A stretch of 64,000 bases of DNA from Deltaproteobacteria bacterium (GTDB lineage: Bacteria > Desulfobacterota > Dissulfuribacteria > Dissulfuribacterales > UBA3076): positions 28,118 to 92,117 of the forward strand of contig JAGYNZ010000006.1 in NCBI GenBank assembly GCA_018399745.1, written 5' to 3'. Shown piece after piece: positions 24,959-34,227 of the stretch. Made by a program: the position numbers and the translations under genes. Below the pieces are notes generated by a model. The model had not been told where the DNA came from and did not search any database. It saw only the letters and a list, made by a program, of their open reading frames with translations. Numbering within the stretch: the stretch's first letter is position 1; the number at the start of each line of letters is the position of its first letter.

Positions 24959-25918
24959 TCAAAAATCAAGTCTTTTAATCTTCTCTTCTATTTCATCCGT
25001 TATCCGCCGCATAGTTTCAAGCGGCTTGCCGGCAGGATCAGGCGCAGACCAATGCTGATAAGGTACTCCTGGTAAGGTGGGACAAGTCTCTGCACAGGCC
25101 ACGGATATAACAAGATCGGGTTTTCCATAGCGGATTGCTTGTTCAATGGATTTTGGTCTGCGAAAGGCCATATCAATTCCTCTTTCTTCCATAGCCTCTA
25201 CCATGAGCGGATTGATTTCCTCTGCAGGGCGGATCCCTGCACTCTCGGCTTCAATTCTGTCTCCAAAGCAGCATTGTGTCAATGCCGTTGCCATCTGACT
25301 GCGGCAAGTATTACCAGTGCCGATAAAGAGGATTTTTTTCCTGTTGATTGAGGGTATCACAAGGGCCCTTGCCTTTTTACTTGCATCTGCAAGGGCCGTG
25401 GGATGTTGTCTTATATCTCCAGGCTCTTCAATCTGTCTATAGGTAAGGCTGCCTTTAAAATGCGCGCCTACCGCATCAAAAAAATACTTGGCCGTAAGGC
25501 TCACACCCTCAAAGAGATCCTTTCCTTTTGTGGCCCCAAGGGATAAAAGAAAACCATGGCGCCAATTTCCACGCGGATCGTTGAGCTTGTGTATATATTT
25601 TCTCGCCCACAGGGCCTGGGATCGATCAATAAGGGCCTTTATCTGGGCTGTAGCACCATAAAAAAATATAGGGGTAGCCATGACAACAAGATCTGCGCTG
25701 CGGAGCAGGGGGTAGATCTGCTGCATGTCATCATCAATGGGACAAAAGCCCTGCTTTTCGCAAATGCCGCACTCCTTACATGGAGCAATAGCCATATGGG
25801 CTACATCCAGATACTTTGTTTGAGCACCGATATCTGCAGCCGCATTTAAAAATGCCGAGAGTAAAATACTGGTATTCCCTTTGGTGCGTGGGCTTCCCTG
25901 TAATCCTAAGACAAACAT
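24959..25918 (-). CDS. Fusion of an NADPH-dependent FMN reductase domain and an ArsC/low-MW phosphatase-like domain
   Basis: A 319-residue fusion. Residues 1-190 are flavodoxin-like (LGLQGSPRTKGNTS phosphate loop, CKECGICEKQGFCPIDDDMQ, VVMATPIFFYG) as in iron-sulfur flavoproteins and NADPH-dependent FMN reductases. Residues about 195-319 match thioredoxin-linked arsenate reductases and low-molecular-weight phosphatases (ILFIGTGNTCRSQMATAL, ESAGIRP, VACAETCPTLP, HWSAPDPAGK). The P-loop CX5R begins with Gly200 (codon GGC) instead of the nucleophilic Cys, while Arg206 and the later C-x3-C pair remain. The phosphatase/arsenate half may therefore be inactive or a binding domain. The role is unknown. 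Confidence 0.8.
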   Translation of the reverse strand: MFVLGLQGSPRTKGNTSILLSAFLNAAADIGAQTKYLDVAHMAIAPCKECGICEKQGFCPIDDDMQQIYPLLRSADLVVMATPIFFYGATAQIKALIDRSQALWARKYIHKLNDPRGNWRHGFLLSLGATKGKDLFEGVSLTAKYFFDAVGAHFKGSLTYRQIEEPGDIRQHPTALADASKKARALVIPSINRKKILFIGTGNTCRSQMATALTQCCFGDRIEAESAGIRPAEEINPLMVEAMEERGIDMAFRRPKSIEQAIRYGKPDLVISVACAETCPTLPGVPYQHWSAPDPAGKPLETMRRITDEIEEKIKRLDF

Positions 25919-26077
25919 GCTGAATTATAGCTGTTGAAATGTGTATAGCAAAACATAGTTTTGCTCTCTATTGTGCCATCATGCTTTCGATATCAGAATT
26001 TATGTCTATAAACGAACATTTGAGCCAAATTTTAAAGCAGTGTAGCCAGGGTCCATAGTTTTTTAGAGCCTGTTAAA

Positions 26078-26935
26078 TCAGTAAATTTTCCGCCGGGCCA
26101 GATTCGAGCCGATGACAGAGAATGTATTTTCAGCGATAAACAAAGCGGCCGGATCAATGGTAAACACGATTTCTTCCAGTTTTTTGAGCTGAATATTATT
26201 GATTACTGTTAAAACAATCTGTTTCGGTGCTCCGGAATAGCCTCCAACCCCATTGAGAAGAGTCGACCCCATTTTGAAATGTTGGTTGACCATGGCGGAA
26301 ATCTCCCTGGATTTGTCTGAAATAACCAGCACCATTTTTCTCTGGCTGAACATGGAAAGGGCATACTCCATTGCAAAGGAGCTGCAGAAAAGCATTATCA
26401 TGGAGGCAATAACAAGGTCATTTTCAAAGTATACAAAGCAAAATGTATACAAGACAGCGTTAAAGAAAAAATAAAATTTGCCGAGACCGATATTGAATTT
26501 TTGGTAAAACAATACGCCCATCACATCAAGTCCGCCGTTGGATCCCAGCGACCGCAACACGATGCCGCACCCCAGACCTGACATTGCTCCACAGACGACT
26601 GCCGCATAAAGCTGGTTATGGATTTTAAACGTTACCTCCAAAAGTGCATAAATGACGGTAAATATAATCATGGCATAAAAGGAATATAGCAGAAACCGTT
26701 TGCTGATAAATTTCCAGGCTATTATAAATAGCGGAATATTGAACAACAGATACCAGATACTGGGGTGCCCCAGGCCACCGGCAAAATAAACCAGAGATGC
26801 CGCACCGAAAATCCCGCCGGGAATAAAGGCGTGTTCAAAGGCTATCCCTTTCAGCGCCAGAGCAATAATGAACGAACCGGCGGTGATAAGAAACAGGTTC
26901 CAGAGAACCGAATTTGTGATTCGGGTATCTACCAT
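26078..26935 (-). CDS. YitT-family membrane protein
   Basis: A 285-residue protein with five or six N-terminal membrane spans (family DUF161) and a soluble C-terminal DUF2179 domain. Typical pieces are IALALKGIAFEHAFIPGG, SNGGLDVMGVLFYQKF and the C-terminal GGYSGAPKQIVLTVINN and ENTFSVIGS. The substrate is not established for the family. It starts 57 bases after ectC in the same direction with no terminator between, so it is probably co-transcribed with the ectoine genes. Confidence 0.88.
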   Translation of the reverse strand: MVDTRITNSVLWNLFLITAGSFIIALALKGIAFEHAFIPGGIFGAASLVYFAGGLGHPSIWYLLFNIPLFIIAWKFISKRFLLYSFYAMIIFTVIYALLEVTFKIHNQLYAAVVCGAMSGLGCGIVLRSLGSNGGLDVMGVLFYQKFNIGLGKFYFFFNAVLYTFCFVYFENDLVIASMIMLFCSSFAMEYALSMFSQRKMVLVISDKSREISAMVNQHFKMGSTLLNGVGGYSGAPKQIVLTVINNIQLKKLEEIVFTIDPAALFIAENTFSVIGSNLARRKIY

Positions 26936-26992
26936 CTATGATTCTTTTTCGATTATCATTACTCAAACTCAGCCTTGACGTAACCAAAAAAG

Positions 26993-27385
26993 TCAGTCTC
27001 CTACCAGAGGATAGATCCCGTCCTTGTCGTGGACCTCTTTTCCGGTCAGCGGGGGGTTGAACACACAGATCATCCGCATGTCCGAAAATGCCCGCAAATA
27101 GTGCTTCTCATGTGCGTTCAACGCATACATGGTACCATCCTGAATTTTAAAAATTTCTCCGGTTTCAATAACTTCCAGCTCTCCTTCACCACCCACGCAA
27201 TAGACCGCCTCCAAGTGATTTTTGTACCAGATAAGTGTCTCCGTTCCGGCAAATATCGTGGTGTCATGAAACGAAAATCCCATTGCGTCTTTTTTGAGCA
27301 GCAGGCGACGACTAACCCATGTCCCGGTTTTTGAGGAAATGTCATTTTCAGATTCGATAATTTCTTCCAATGTCCTTACAATCAT
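26993..27385 (-). CDS. ectC: L-ectoine synthase
   Basis: A 130-residue cupin that cyclises N-gamma-acetyl-diaminobutyrate to ectoine. It shows MIVRTLEEII at the start, GFSFHDTTIFAGTETLIWYK, EAVYCVGGEGELE (cupin strand) and LNAHEKHYLRA with metal- and substrate-binding residues. The ATG at 27385 overlaps the ectB stop as TGATG, so translation is coupled. No ectoine hydroxylase gene follows. Confidence 0.97.
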   Translation of the reverse strand: MIVRTLEEIIESENDISSKTGTWVSRRLLLKKDAMGFSFHDTTIFAGTETLIWYKNHLEAVYCVGGEGELEVIETGEIFKIQDGTMYALNAHEKHYLRAFSDMRMICVFNPPLTGKEVHDKDGIYPLVGD

Positions 27386-28659
27386 CACATTTCCCCTGTA
27401 AGTTTCTCCTTTTTTTCTGCGACGAGTTCACCTATGGATTGTTCAACAATTGAAATTCCCTTTAAAAGGGTTTCCTCATCAATGACCAGAGGCGGCAGGA
27501 ATTTTACAACCTGATCGTCCGCACCCGCAAGTTCGATGATCAAACCGTTTTCAAAACATCTTTCCGAAATCTGTGAACAAAATCCCCTCTCCGGAACCTC
27601 AAGGCCGAATATCATACCGCGTCCCCGAACCGTTGCATCGAGTTCCGGAAATTTTTCCACAATCGCCTTAATTTTTTTTCTCATTAGCTCTGACTTGTAT
27701 TTAACGGCATTGCTCAAATCCAGATTGTCCCAGTAATGAAGGGCTTCATAGGATGCCACAAACGCCAGGTTGTTGCCCCGAAAGGTGCCCGTATGCTCAC
27801 CCGGCTTCCACTGGTCCAGATCATGTCGGAAAAGCAGAAGCGCCAGCGGCAGACCGGCGCCGATGGCCTTGGACAGAGTTACCATATCCGGCTTGATGCC
27901 GGAGTCTTCAAAACTAAAGAAGTCACCGGTCCGCCCATTACCCACCTGAATATCATCAATAATGAGCAAAATATCAAATTCATAACACACCTGTGACAGC
28001 TCCCTAAGCCATTCTGCACTGGCAATGTGAACTCCTCCTTCCGCCTGTATGGTCTCTACTATCACGGCAGCCGGCAGATCAAGCCCGCTGCTGTTATCGG
28101 TAAGCATTTTCCGGAAAAAATCCATAGTGCTGAAATCCGGTCCTAAATAACTGTCATAGGGCATAAAGCTGACATTTGAGCGGCTGATGTACGCCTCATC
28201 TCGATAAAAGTTATTTCCGGTAATGGAGAGAGCACCCATGGTAAGCCCGTGAAATCCATTGGTAAAAGCAACGATGTTTGACCGTCCTTTGACCATACGG
28301 GCCAGTTTAATCGCAGTTTCCACGGAGTTGGTGCCGGTAGGACCGGTAAACTGGACCTTGTATTCCAGATTCCGCGGCTGCAGAATGGTGTCATAAAGCT
28401 TTGTCAAAAATCTCTTTTTTGCGGTTGTTGCCATATCCAGGGTATGATGCGGCCCTTTGTTATTAATATATTCAATCAATGCATCGTTAATGCGCTTGTT
28501 GTTGTGGCCGTAATTGAGAGTTCCCGCCCCGGCAAAAAAATCGATGTACTGTTTGCCCGATTCATCGGTCATTATTGCACCCTCTGAGGATTCGAAAATT
28601 ACCGGAAAGGATCGGACATATCCACGGACACGTGATTCTATCTGTTCAAAAATTCTCAT
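27385..28659 (-). CDS. ectB: Diaminobutyrate-2-oxoglutarate transaminase
   Basis: A 424-residue class III PLP aminotransferase, the first ectoine step, converting aspartate semialdehyde to 2,4-diaminobutyrate with glutamate. The PLP lysine lies in TLSKAIGAGLPLALLL, the cofactor-binding acid in LIIDDIQVGNGRTGDFFSFE, and the phosphate site in GPTGTNSVETAIKLAR. It lies 23 bases after ectA. No dedicated aspartokinase gene is in the cluster. Confidence 0.97.
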   Translation of the reverse strand: MRIFEQIESRVRGYVRSFPVIFESSEGAIMTDESGKQYIDFFAGAGTLNYGHNNKRINDALIEYINNKGPHHTLDMATTAKKRFLTKLYDTILQPRNLEYKVQFTGPTGTNSVETAIKLARMVKGRSNIVAFTNGFHGLTMGALSITGNNFYRDEAYISRSNVSFMPYDSYLGPDFSTMDFFRKMLTDNSSGLDLPAAVIVETIQAEGGVHIASAEWLRELSQVCYEFDILLIIDDIQVGNGRTGDFFSFEDSGIKPDMVTLSKAIGAGLPLALLLFRHDLDQWKPGEHTGTFRGNNLAFVASYEALHYWDNLDLSNAVKYKSELMRKKIKAIVEKFPELDATVRGRGMIFGLEVPERGFCSQISERCFENGLIIELAGADDQVVKFLPPLVIDEETLLKGISIVEQSIGELVAEKKEKLTGEM

Positions 28660-28682
28660 TAATTTACTCCTTTTCTTAAAAA

Positions 28683-29198
28683 TTAATTCGAAATCGGGCC
28701 TATATGAAAAAGGATTTCGGGCTCATGAACATTTTTTCCAAAATTCTCAGCGGAGAAGAATTCTTTTTCAAATTCAAACGGCGCATTTAACACTCGGGCC
28801 GTGGCCTTAAAAAGATTGACAGATGCCAGGTTTGAGGGGGTGATAGTAGCATCCAGATTTTTAACATTGACTGCTTTAGCTTTATTAAAGACATTTACCA
28901 GCATCTGGACGCCCAGGCCCCGTCCGCGATGCCTTTCATCAACCGCCACCTGCCAGACAAAAATCGTATCCGGTGAATCAGGCGGAATGTAACCAGTGAC
29001 AAATCCGACTACCTGTCCCCGCTTTTTGGCGGCTATACATGTGCTGCCAAAATGACGGCACATGATCAGATAATGGTATATTGAATTAACATCCAGTGTC
29101 TTAGATGCCTTTGCGATTTCCCAAAAATATTTACCGTCCTCGGTGTCTGGGTTTTGAAAAACAATATCATCTGTTTTCAGACAGTTATCCGTAACCAA
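28683..29198 (-). CDS. ectA: L-2,4-diaminobutyrate gamma-acetyltransferase
   Basis: A 171-residue GNAT acetyltransferase. The acetyl-CoA loop is RHRGRGLGVQML; DTIFVWQVAVD and NLDATITPSNLASVNLFK follow EctA. The start is a TTG at 29198, six bases after GGAGGG; no ATG fits. First gene of the ectABC-yitT run. Ectoine is a compatible solute, so the organism lives in or meets saline conditions. No osmotic regulator (EctR) is nearby. Confidence 0.93.
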   Translation of the reverse strand: MVTDNCLKTDDIVFQNPDTEDGKYFWEIAKASKTLDVNSIYHYLIMCRHFGSTCIAAKKRGQVVGFVTGYIPPDSPDTIFVWQVAVDERHRGRGLGVQMLVNVFNKAKAVNVKNLDATITPSNLASVNLFKATARVLNAPFEFEKEFFSAENFGKNVHEPEILFHIGPISN

Positions 29199-29907
29199 AT
29201 TTCCCTCCGGCTATTCATTATGTTTCATTATTTTAAGGATTTAATCTGATCTGATTGAAGTTTCGCAGTTGGAAAAAACGATTGAGAAGACATTCAACAT
29301 ACTGAAAAAAAACAAAAAATAATTGAAAAAGCAGCTTTGATTTAGTATATTGAAATTGATCAACCTACTAAAAAAACTAAACAAAGATACGATTATATAC
29401 TACCTTAACCCATTATCACTTACTCTGCAAAGGGAAATTGCTCAAAGAATTGTTTGCCTGAAATTGGAAATTGAAAGACCATTGGATGGTTGCATAATGT
29501 GATTGAAAAACGTTGCTTATTCTGATTTAATCCGGTCATCTCTTTGGAAGAATAAAGAATCTTGAGATTTTATATACAGTACTCTCCTTCTCGACACATT
29601 GATAATTCCTTGGCCTGCAGCTTCAAATAGTACTATGGAAAAATTAACATGACATGGAAATGCCTTTTTCAGTCCGAACCGTAAAAAGCGATTTGCTATC
29701 GACCCTTCCTGTCAGCACTATCAATATTTTAAAAAATGGCAAAAAAACGGCTTTAAACGACATTACAAGAAGTCGCTCTATAAGGCTCAAGCGGTATAAA
29801 AATATCAATTTTTCATCTGTTGGTATGGTAATTTATATAATAGCATCTCGCGCATGCTGAACATTCGGATATTTTATGAGTCTAAAAAAAATAGGAGGAT
29901 TTAAGAA
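29199..29907. other. Gene-poor stretch between ectA and the amphi-Trp gene
   Basis: It should contain the ectA promoter on the minus strand, but no -10/-35 pair is convincing. A perfect TATAAT (29836-29841) with weak -35 sits before the amphi-Trp gene. One copy of a short dispersed repeat is at 29597-29641. No protein gene is supported. Confidence 0.35.
29597..29641. repeat. Copy 1 of a 45-base dispersed repeat
   Basis: Matches 30956-31000 at 35 of 45 positions without gaps (shared words cattga, aattcc, atggaaa). The differences show no three-base rhythm, so this is not a shared coding region. The second copy can form an imperfect hairpin (TTCC.TGG with CCA.GGAA); this copy has lost part of the pairing. 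Confidence 0.55.
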
Positions 29908-30129
29908 ATGAGTAAACCTGAGAAAGAAATCGAAAAAAAGTACTCACACAACAGACAACAGCTTGCTGAATTCCTTAAGAATCTCGTTATACAGATTGAG
30001 GCAGGGGAAGTAACCATAGGAGAAGAACGAATCCAATTACCTGAAGATGTAATGGATGTGGAATATGGTTTCAAAATAGAGAAAGGCAAAAGCGAGATAG
30101 AGATAGAGGTAAAATGGAAATCAAAATAA
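29908..30129 (+). CDS. Amphi-Trp domain protein
   Basis: A 73-residue charged protein, strongly predicted by its AGGAGG ribosome binding site nine bases before the ATG. The layout (LAEFLKNLVIQIEAGEVTIG, then a beta-rich EYGFKIEKGKSEIEIEVKWK end) matches the small amphi-Trp domain family named for alternating charged and hydrophobic residues ending in a Trp. The function of the family is unknown. It stands alone between two gene-poor stretches. Confidence 0.85.
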   Translation: MSKPEKEIEKKYSHNRQQLAEFLKNLVIQIEAGEVTIGEERIQLPEDVMDVEYGFKIEKGKSEIEIEVKWKSK

Positions 30130-30429
30130 GAACTCAGCGATAGATACATGTCAATCAGGGCTGGAATTTGGCTGACAATTTACCACATTTTTCTCAGAAC
30201 GCAGAAACACCGCTTCTCATTTGATGGAGCGAATTTCGTTCAGCAAAAAAACATTGCCCTGATACAGGTAAACCACAGATTATTTTGCGCTGGCTTTTTG
30301 ACGCTATAGTGAATGTCATTGTTATAGTTCCGTGCTGTTTCAATATTCGCAGCCGGCCTTGGGCAACAGTCTCATTAGTCTATGTCATCTGATTATAAAC
30401 TAAAATAATTCTCATAATACGACCAGATC
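30130..30429. other. Intergenic stretch
   Basis: No gene, RNA or terminator is recognised between the amphi-Trp gene and the PGPGW gene. Confidence 0.3.
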
Positions 30430-30843
30430 ATGATTTTAGAATGGATTCAAAATAACCAGGAGGTGGTGTGGTGGCTGGGCACTTTGTCGATCGCAATGTT
30501 TATTGGCACGCTAATCGCCATACCCTGTCTGGTAATGAGAATCCCGGACGATTACTATTTGCAGGACGGACGCAAGAGGCCACCGATGTTCTATGACAGG
30601 AAGGTGCTGCGTATCATTTACCTGATAGCCAAAAACGTCATAGGATATATCTTCATTGGGGTAGGAATCGTTATGCTCGTGTTACCCGGCCAGGGTATCC
30701 TCACTATGCTGGTAGGGGCAATACTTATAAACTTTCCGGGCAAACAGGGCTTCGTACGCTGGATGGTTTCCAGGCATTCAGTTCTACGCTCGGTCAATTG
30801 GCTGCGTCGCCGCGCCGGGCGCAGGCCCCTAACCGTGAATTGA
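30430..30843 (+). CDS. PGPGW-type transmembrane protein
   Basis: A 137-residue membrane protein. One hydrophobic segment spans about residues 14-36; a second spans about 66-100 and carries GIVMLVLPGQGILTMLVGAI, the mark of the PGPGW family (here LPGQG in place of LPGPG). The C-terminus is very basic (RSVNWLRRRAGRRPL). The family's role is unknown. No operon partner. Confidence 0.75.
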   Translation: MILEWIQNNQEVVWWLGTLSIAMFIGTLIAIPCLVMRIPDDYYLQDGRKRPPMFYDRKVLRIIYLIAKNVIGYIFIGVGIVMLVLPGQGILTMLVGAILINFPGKQGFVRWMVSRHSVLRSVNWLRRRAGRRPLTVN

Positions 30844-30955
30844 CGGTCTTTCTTTCCGGTGTTAATTTTTCTTGATGGTAAAAATATTGCCGATTCCAGT
30901 AGTTTCCGGATCATAGAAACAGGTTGATTCTCCTGTGCTGATTAAGGTATATCGT

Positions 30956-31000
30956 CATTGAAAATTCCCTGGTCTGGAGCCTGTAATCGTGCCATGGAAA
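30956..31000. repeat. Copy 2 of a 45-base dispersed repeat
   Basis: Partner of 29597-29641 in the same orientation, about 1.36 kb away. The inner part reads ttccctgg...ccatggaa, an imperfect inverted repeat that could fold. The two copies lie either side of the amphi-Trp and PGPGW genes. Confidence 0.55.
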
Positions 31001-31082
31001 TCAGTATATGGTCCTCGGGATCACAAAAAACCATCTGCTATTATGATAACCAGGCCACCTAATTAAACTTCACCTTCAGTGC

Positions 31083-32729
31083 TTATTTGATTTCCCTTGT
31101 TTTCATAAATTTGATCTCAGGCCATTTTTCCAGCACGAATCCCAACCGCCATTCTCCATCCGCCAGATAGGTCAGGTTGCCTTCTGCATCCAATGCCAGG
31201 TTGCGCTGGTTCGCCCTTTTGAATTCAGCCAGCCGTTTTCTGTTCTCGCACCCAACCCAGCGGGCGGTGGCATAATCGACCTGGTCATAAGCAGCATCCA
31301 CGCCATACTCGGCTTTGAGCCGTGCCATGGTCACGTCGAATTGAAGCACACCAACGGCCCCCAGAATGAATTCATTTCCCAGAAGTGGATGGAAAACCTG
31401 CACTGCACCTTCCTCAACCAATTGGATCAACCCCTTGTGGAGCTGTTTGGACTTCAGTGGCGATTTGAGGTGTATACGGCGGAAATGCTCAGGCGCGAAA
31501 TTCGGTATGCCGGTGAAACTAAGCGGCTCCTTTTTTGAGAAGGTGTCACCGATTTTGATCGTGCCGTGGTTATGGATGCCGATGATGTCGCCGGGCCAGG
31601 CATCCTCAACAAGGGAGCGGTCTTGGGCCATGAAGATGACCGGATTGGCGACTTGAATGTCTTTGCCGAGACGGTGATGACGCACCTTCATGCCTCGCTG
31701 AAAGCGACCTGAGCAAATGCGCAGAAAGGCAATCCGGTCGCGGTGCGCAGGGTCCATGTTGGCCTGGATCTTGAAGACGAATCCTGAGAACTCCTCTTCT
31801 TCAGGTGAGACTATGCGGGTGGTGGTCGACCTGGGTTTTGGGGATGGAGCCACCTCTACGAAGGTGTCGAGCAGTTCACGCACACCGAAATTGTTGATTG
31901 CGCTACCGAAAAAAACAGGAGTCTGGTTGCCTTTCAGAAACTCCTGCAGCTCAAAAGAGTTGGCCGCACCCTCCAGCAGGGCCACATCGTCGCGCAGTTC
32001 TTCTGCCTGTCTGCCCAGAATTTCATCCAGTAGCGGTTCACTCAAATCATGTATGGTAACCGTGTCCTCCGGCAGACTTTTCCGGCCGGGGTTAAAAAGG
32101 ACCAGTTCCCTGCGATGAAGATTGTAGATGCCCTTGAAGCGTTTTCCCATTCCGATGGGCCAGGAAAGAGGTGCGCACTCTATCTGCAGGGTCTCTTCGA
32201 TATCATCCAGGATATCAAGGGGGGCCAAACCTTCGCGGTCAAGCTTGTTGATGAAGCTCAGGATGGGCGTATTGCGCATCCGGCAGACCTCCATCAGCTT
32301 TCGGGTTTGTGTCTCCACGCCCTTTACGCTGTCTATCACCATGACCGCGCTGTCCACAGCAGTCAACACCCGGTAAGTATCTTCGGAAAAATCCTGGTGG
32401 CCGGGCGTATCCAGGAGATTGATCTCAAAATCACGGTAGTTAAATTTCATGACCGAACTGGTCACTGATATCCCGCGCTCCTGTTCGATGGTCATCCAGT
32501 CGCTAGTAGCGTGACGGTCGGCCTTTCGAGCCTTAACCGAGCCCGCCATCTGGATGGCGCCGCCAAACAGGAGCAGTTTTTCGGTCAGGGTGGTCTTGCC
32601 GGCATCCGGATGGCTGATAATGCCAAAGGTACGGCGACGGTTGATTTCTTTTTTGCAGGATACGTCACATAGGCTTTTCATATTTATGTTTTTATGAGGT
32701 GTCGGCTTTTCCGCGGCCAAGATCGCCAC
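31083..32729 (-). CDS. prfC: Peptide chain release factor 3
   Basis: A translational GTPase of 548 residues that recycles RF1/RF2 after termination. G1 is [20 protein letters not shown]2 lies in [15 protein letters not shown]3 is [16 protein letters not shown], and G4 NKLD lies in [10 protein letters not shown]. The RF3-specific C-terminal part ([26 protein letters not shown]) is complete. The first 16 residues are atypical, so the ATG at 32681 may be the true start (532 residues); neither start has a strong ribosome binding site. Confidence 0.96.
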   Translation of the reverse strand: MAILAAEKPTPHKNINMKSLCDVSCKKEINRRRTFGIISHPDAGKTTLTEKLLLFGGAIQMAGSVKARKADRHATSDWMTIEQERGISVTSSVMKFNYRDFEINLLDTPGHQDFSEDTYRVLTAVDSAVMVIDSVKGVETQTRKLMEVCRMRNTPILSFINKLDREGLAPLDILDDIEETLQIECAPLSWPIGMGKRFKGIYNLHRRELVLFNPGRKSLPEDTVTIHDLSEPLLDEILGRQAEELRDDVALLEGAANSFELQEFLKGNQTPVFFGSAINNFGVRELLDTFVEVAPSPKPRSTTTRIVSPEEEEFSGFVFKIQANMDPAHRDRIAFLRICSGRFQRGMKVRHHRLGKDIQVANPVIFMAQDRSLVEDAWPGDIIGIHNHGTIKIGDTFSKKEPLSFTGIPNFAPEHFRRIHLKSPLKSKQLHKGLIQLVEEGAVQVFHPLLGNEFILGAVGVLQFDVTMARLKAEYGVDAAYDQVDYATARWVGCENRKRLAEFKRANQRNLALDAEGNLTYLADGEWRLGFVLEKWPEIKFMKTREIK

Positions 32730-33497
32730 GTGCCGTAAAAATTTAATGGTCGCAGATTATGCCCGTTTCAAAAGAAACACACGGTACATACAGATAGCCC
32801 AAGACGGCACAGCAACCCAAGTCGGAAGCTGGCATGACGAGAAGGCGCCCGTTCTGCCCCTCAATACGAAGGATCTGTTCGGACACGCGACTAGACTGAA
32901 GGCACAGACCCTTGATTACAACAAAGGGATGAATTTAGTTATATCTCTCCCTGGACTAAGAACTGTTTAACTTTTTCCGGCAGAGATAATCCTGATCAGG
33001 GTGGTGTCTGGCAGAAAAGCGCATGGCTATGCGCGACAGACAAAAGCGGGCAAATCCATGTTGCAAAACCGAAAGATATTCTAAACTTATTCATGACAAC
33101 AGTTAATTAGATTATTTTATTAAACCTGTCAACAGAATATTCAGTAATGCAAAGGAACGTATCGCTTTCACCGCCCCCAAAGAAACGGTTGATGGGGGCG
33201 GCATTCCCATAAGCATCAGTCTCAAGAAAAAGAATTATGGGCCTTTTATGTAGCTTTCTTTCGGGAAAAATTCAGTGTCTGAAAAGCACCATATACCTGA
33301 AATCGGAGGCCTATGATTTTTTCATTGACCGAAGTTCTACCTGTTTTTAGGTTAAAGCCATCCTTTAAGGGAAAAATAATGCCAGTGCCTGTATTCGATA
33401 TTGTTTATTATTATTTTGACATTGTATGTAAGATGGATCCCGTGTTTCACGCTTTTGTCTGTCATTCCAGGCCTCGTTTACATCTCTCTCGGTTCGC
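32730..33497. other. Gene-poor stretch with two perfect stem-loops
   Basis: No gene is supported over 768 bases. GCGCATGGCTATGCGC (33019-33034) is a six-base stem with a four-base loop. CCGCCCCCA (33171-33179) pairs perfectly with TGGGGGCGG (33193-33201) across 13 bases. Neither is followed by a T run. A 35-codon frame across the second stem (about 33137-33252) reads smoothly but has no start and no recognised family. Confidence 0.4.
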
Positions 33498-34049
33498 ATG
33501 ACTATAATTGATCTGGTAATCATCGGCATTGTTATTGGGTCGAACAATCTCGCCGTTGCTTTGGCCCTGGGAGCCCTGGGACAGGCATCGAAACGATATC
33601 GAGTGATGCTGGTCTTCGGTCTGTTTGAGTTCTGGGTGCCCCTTATAGGCATCTGGCTTGGTGCTGAGGCGGCCAGGGCTATTGCTTTGCAGACTAACTT
33701 CATTGGGGGCGTATTGCTTTTTGGACTTGGCCTGCTGGGTGTGATCGGGGCTATCCTCAATCGTCGGAAAGACGAAAAGCTGGCCCGATATGTTACACGG
33801 TGGCGTGGACTGATATTGCTGGCAGCAGGGCTGAGCATTGACAATCTAATCGTAAGTTTTAGTCTGGGTCTCGGCAAGGTCGAACCATTAACCCTGGCCA
33901 GTACCATTGCCTTTTTTTCCGTGTTGTTTACGTGGCTTGGTATGCGGCTTGGCCGCGAATCGCGCCGTAATTGGGAACGTACAGCCAAGTTCGGCTCAGG
34001 CCTGTTGCTGATGGGGTTGGGTGTGGCCAGTTTCCTGGGCTGGTTTTGA
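33498..34049 (+). CDS. MntP-like membrane transporter
   Basis: A 183-residue protein of six hydrophobic segments arranged as two repeats, as in the MntP/YtaF (DUF204) manganese exporters. The second repeat keeps its metal-type Asp (LSIDNLIVSFSLGLG). In the first repeat the expected S(M/I)DA motif reads SNNLAVALALGA, so the key Asp is Asn. Manganese export is thus less certain than membership of the wider cation-transporter group. No strong ribosome binding site; no yybP-ykoY-type manganese riboswitch was seen upstream. Confidence 0.72.
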   Translation: MTIIDLVIIGIVIGSNNLAVALALGALGQASKRYRVMLVFGLFEFWVPLIGIWLGAEAARAIALQTNFIGGVLLFGLGLLGVIGAILNRRKDEKLARYVTRWRGLILLAAGLSIDNLIVSFSLGLGKVEPLTLASTIAFFSVLFTWLGMRLGRESRRNWERTAKFGSGLLLMGLGVASFLGWF

Positions 34050-34227
34050 CATGACTGCCGGATTATGAACCGCCGCACTGGCTACTGAAAACATGGTTGT
34101 AAATTATTAAAAAGCAGATAAATCTATAAAAAGCCGGTAATTTACAAGCAACTTATTTTATAATATCTTAATAAATAATTTATTACCCTACGGCTCTCTT
34201 AATAACAACCCGGAGAAATATCCGGCA

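Noticed and set aside
29350..29502. 50-codon frame with a plausible helical composition
   Set aside because: Only TTG/ATA starts, no ribosome binding site and no recognised family; composition alone is not enough.
33137..33252. 35-codon smooth frame across the 33171-33201 stem-loop
   Set aside because: It has no start codon after the preceding stop that fits, no ribosome binding site and no family match.
33365..34078. 237-codon minus-strand frame
   Set aside because: It lies antisense to the MntP-like gene, is Arg/Pro/Ser-rich and shows no domain; a shadow frame.
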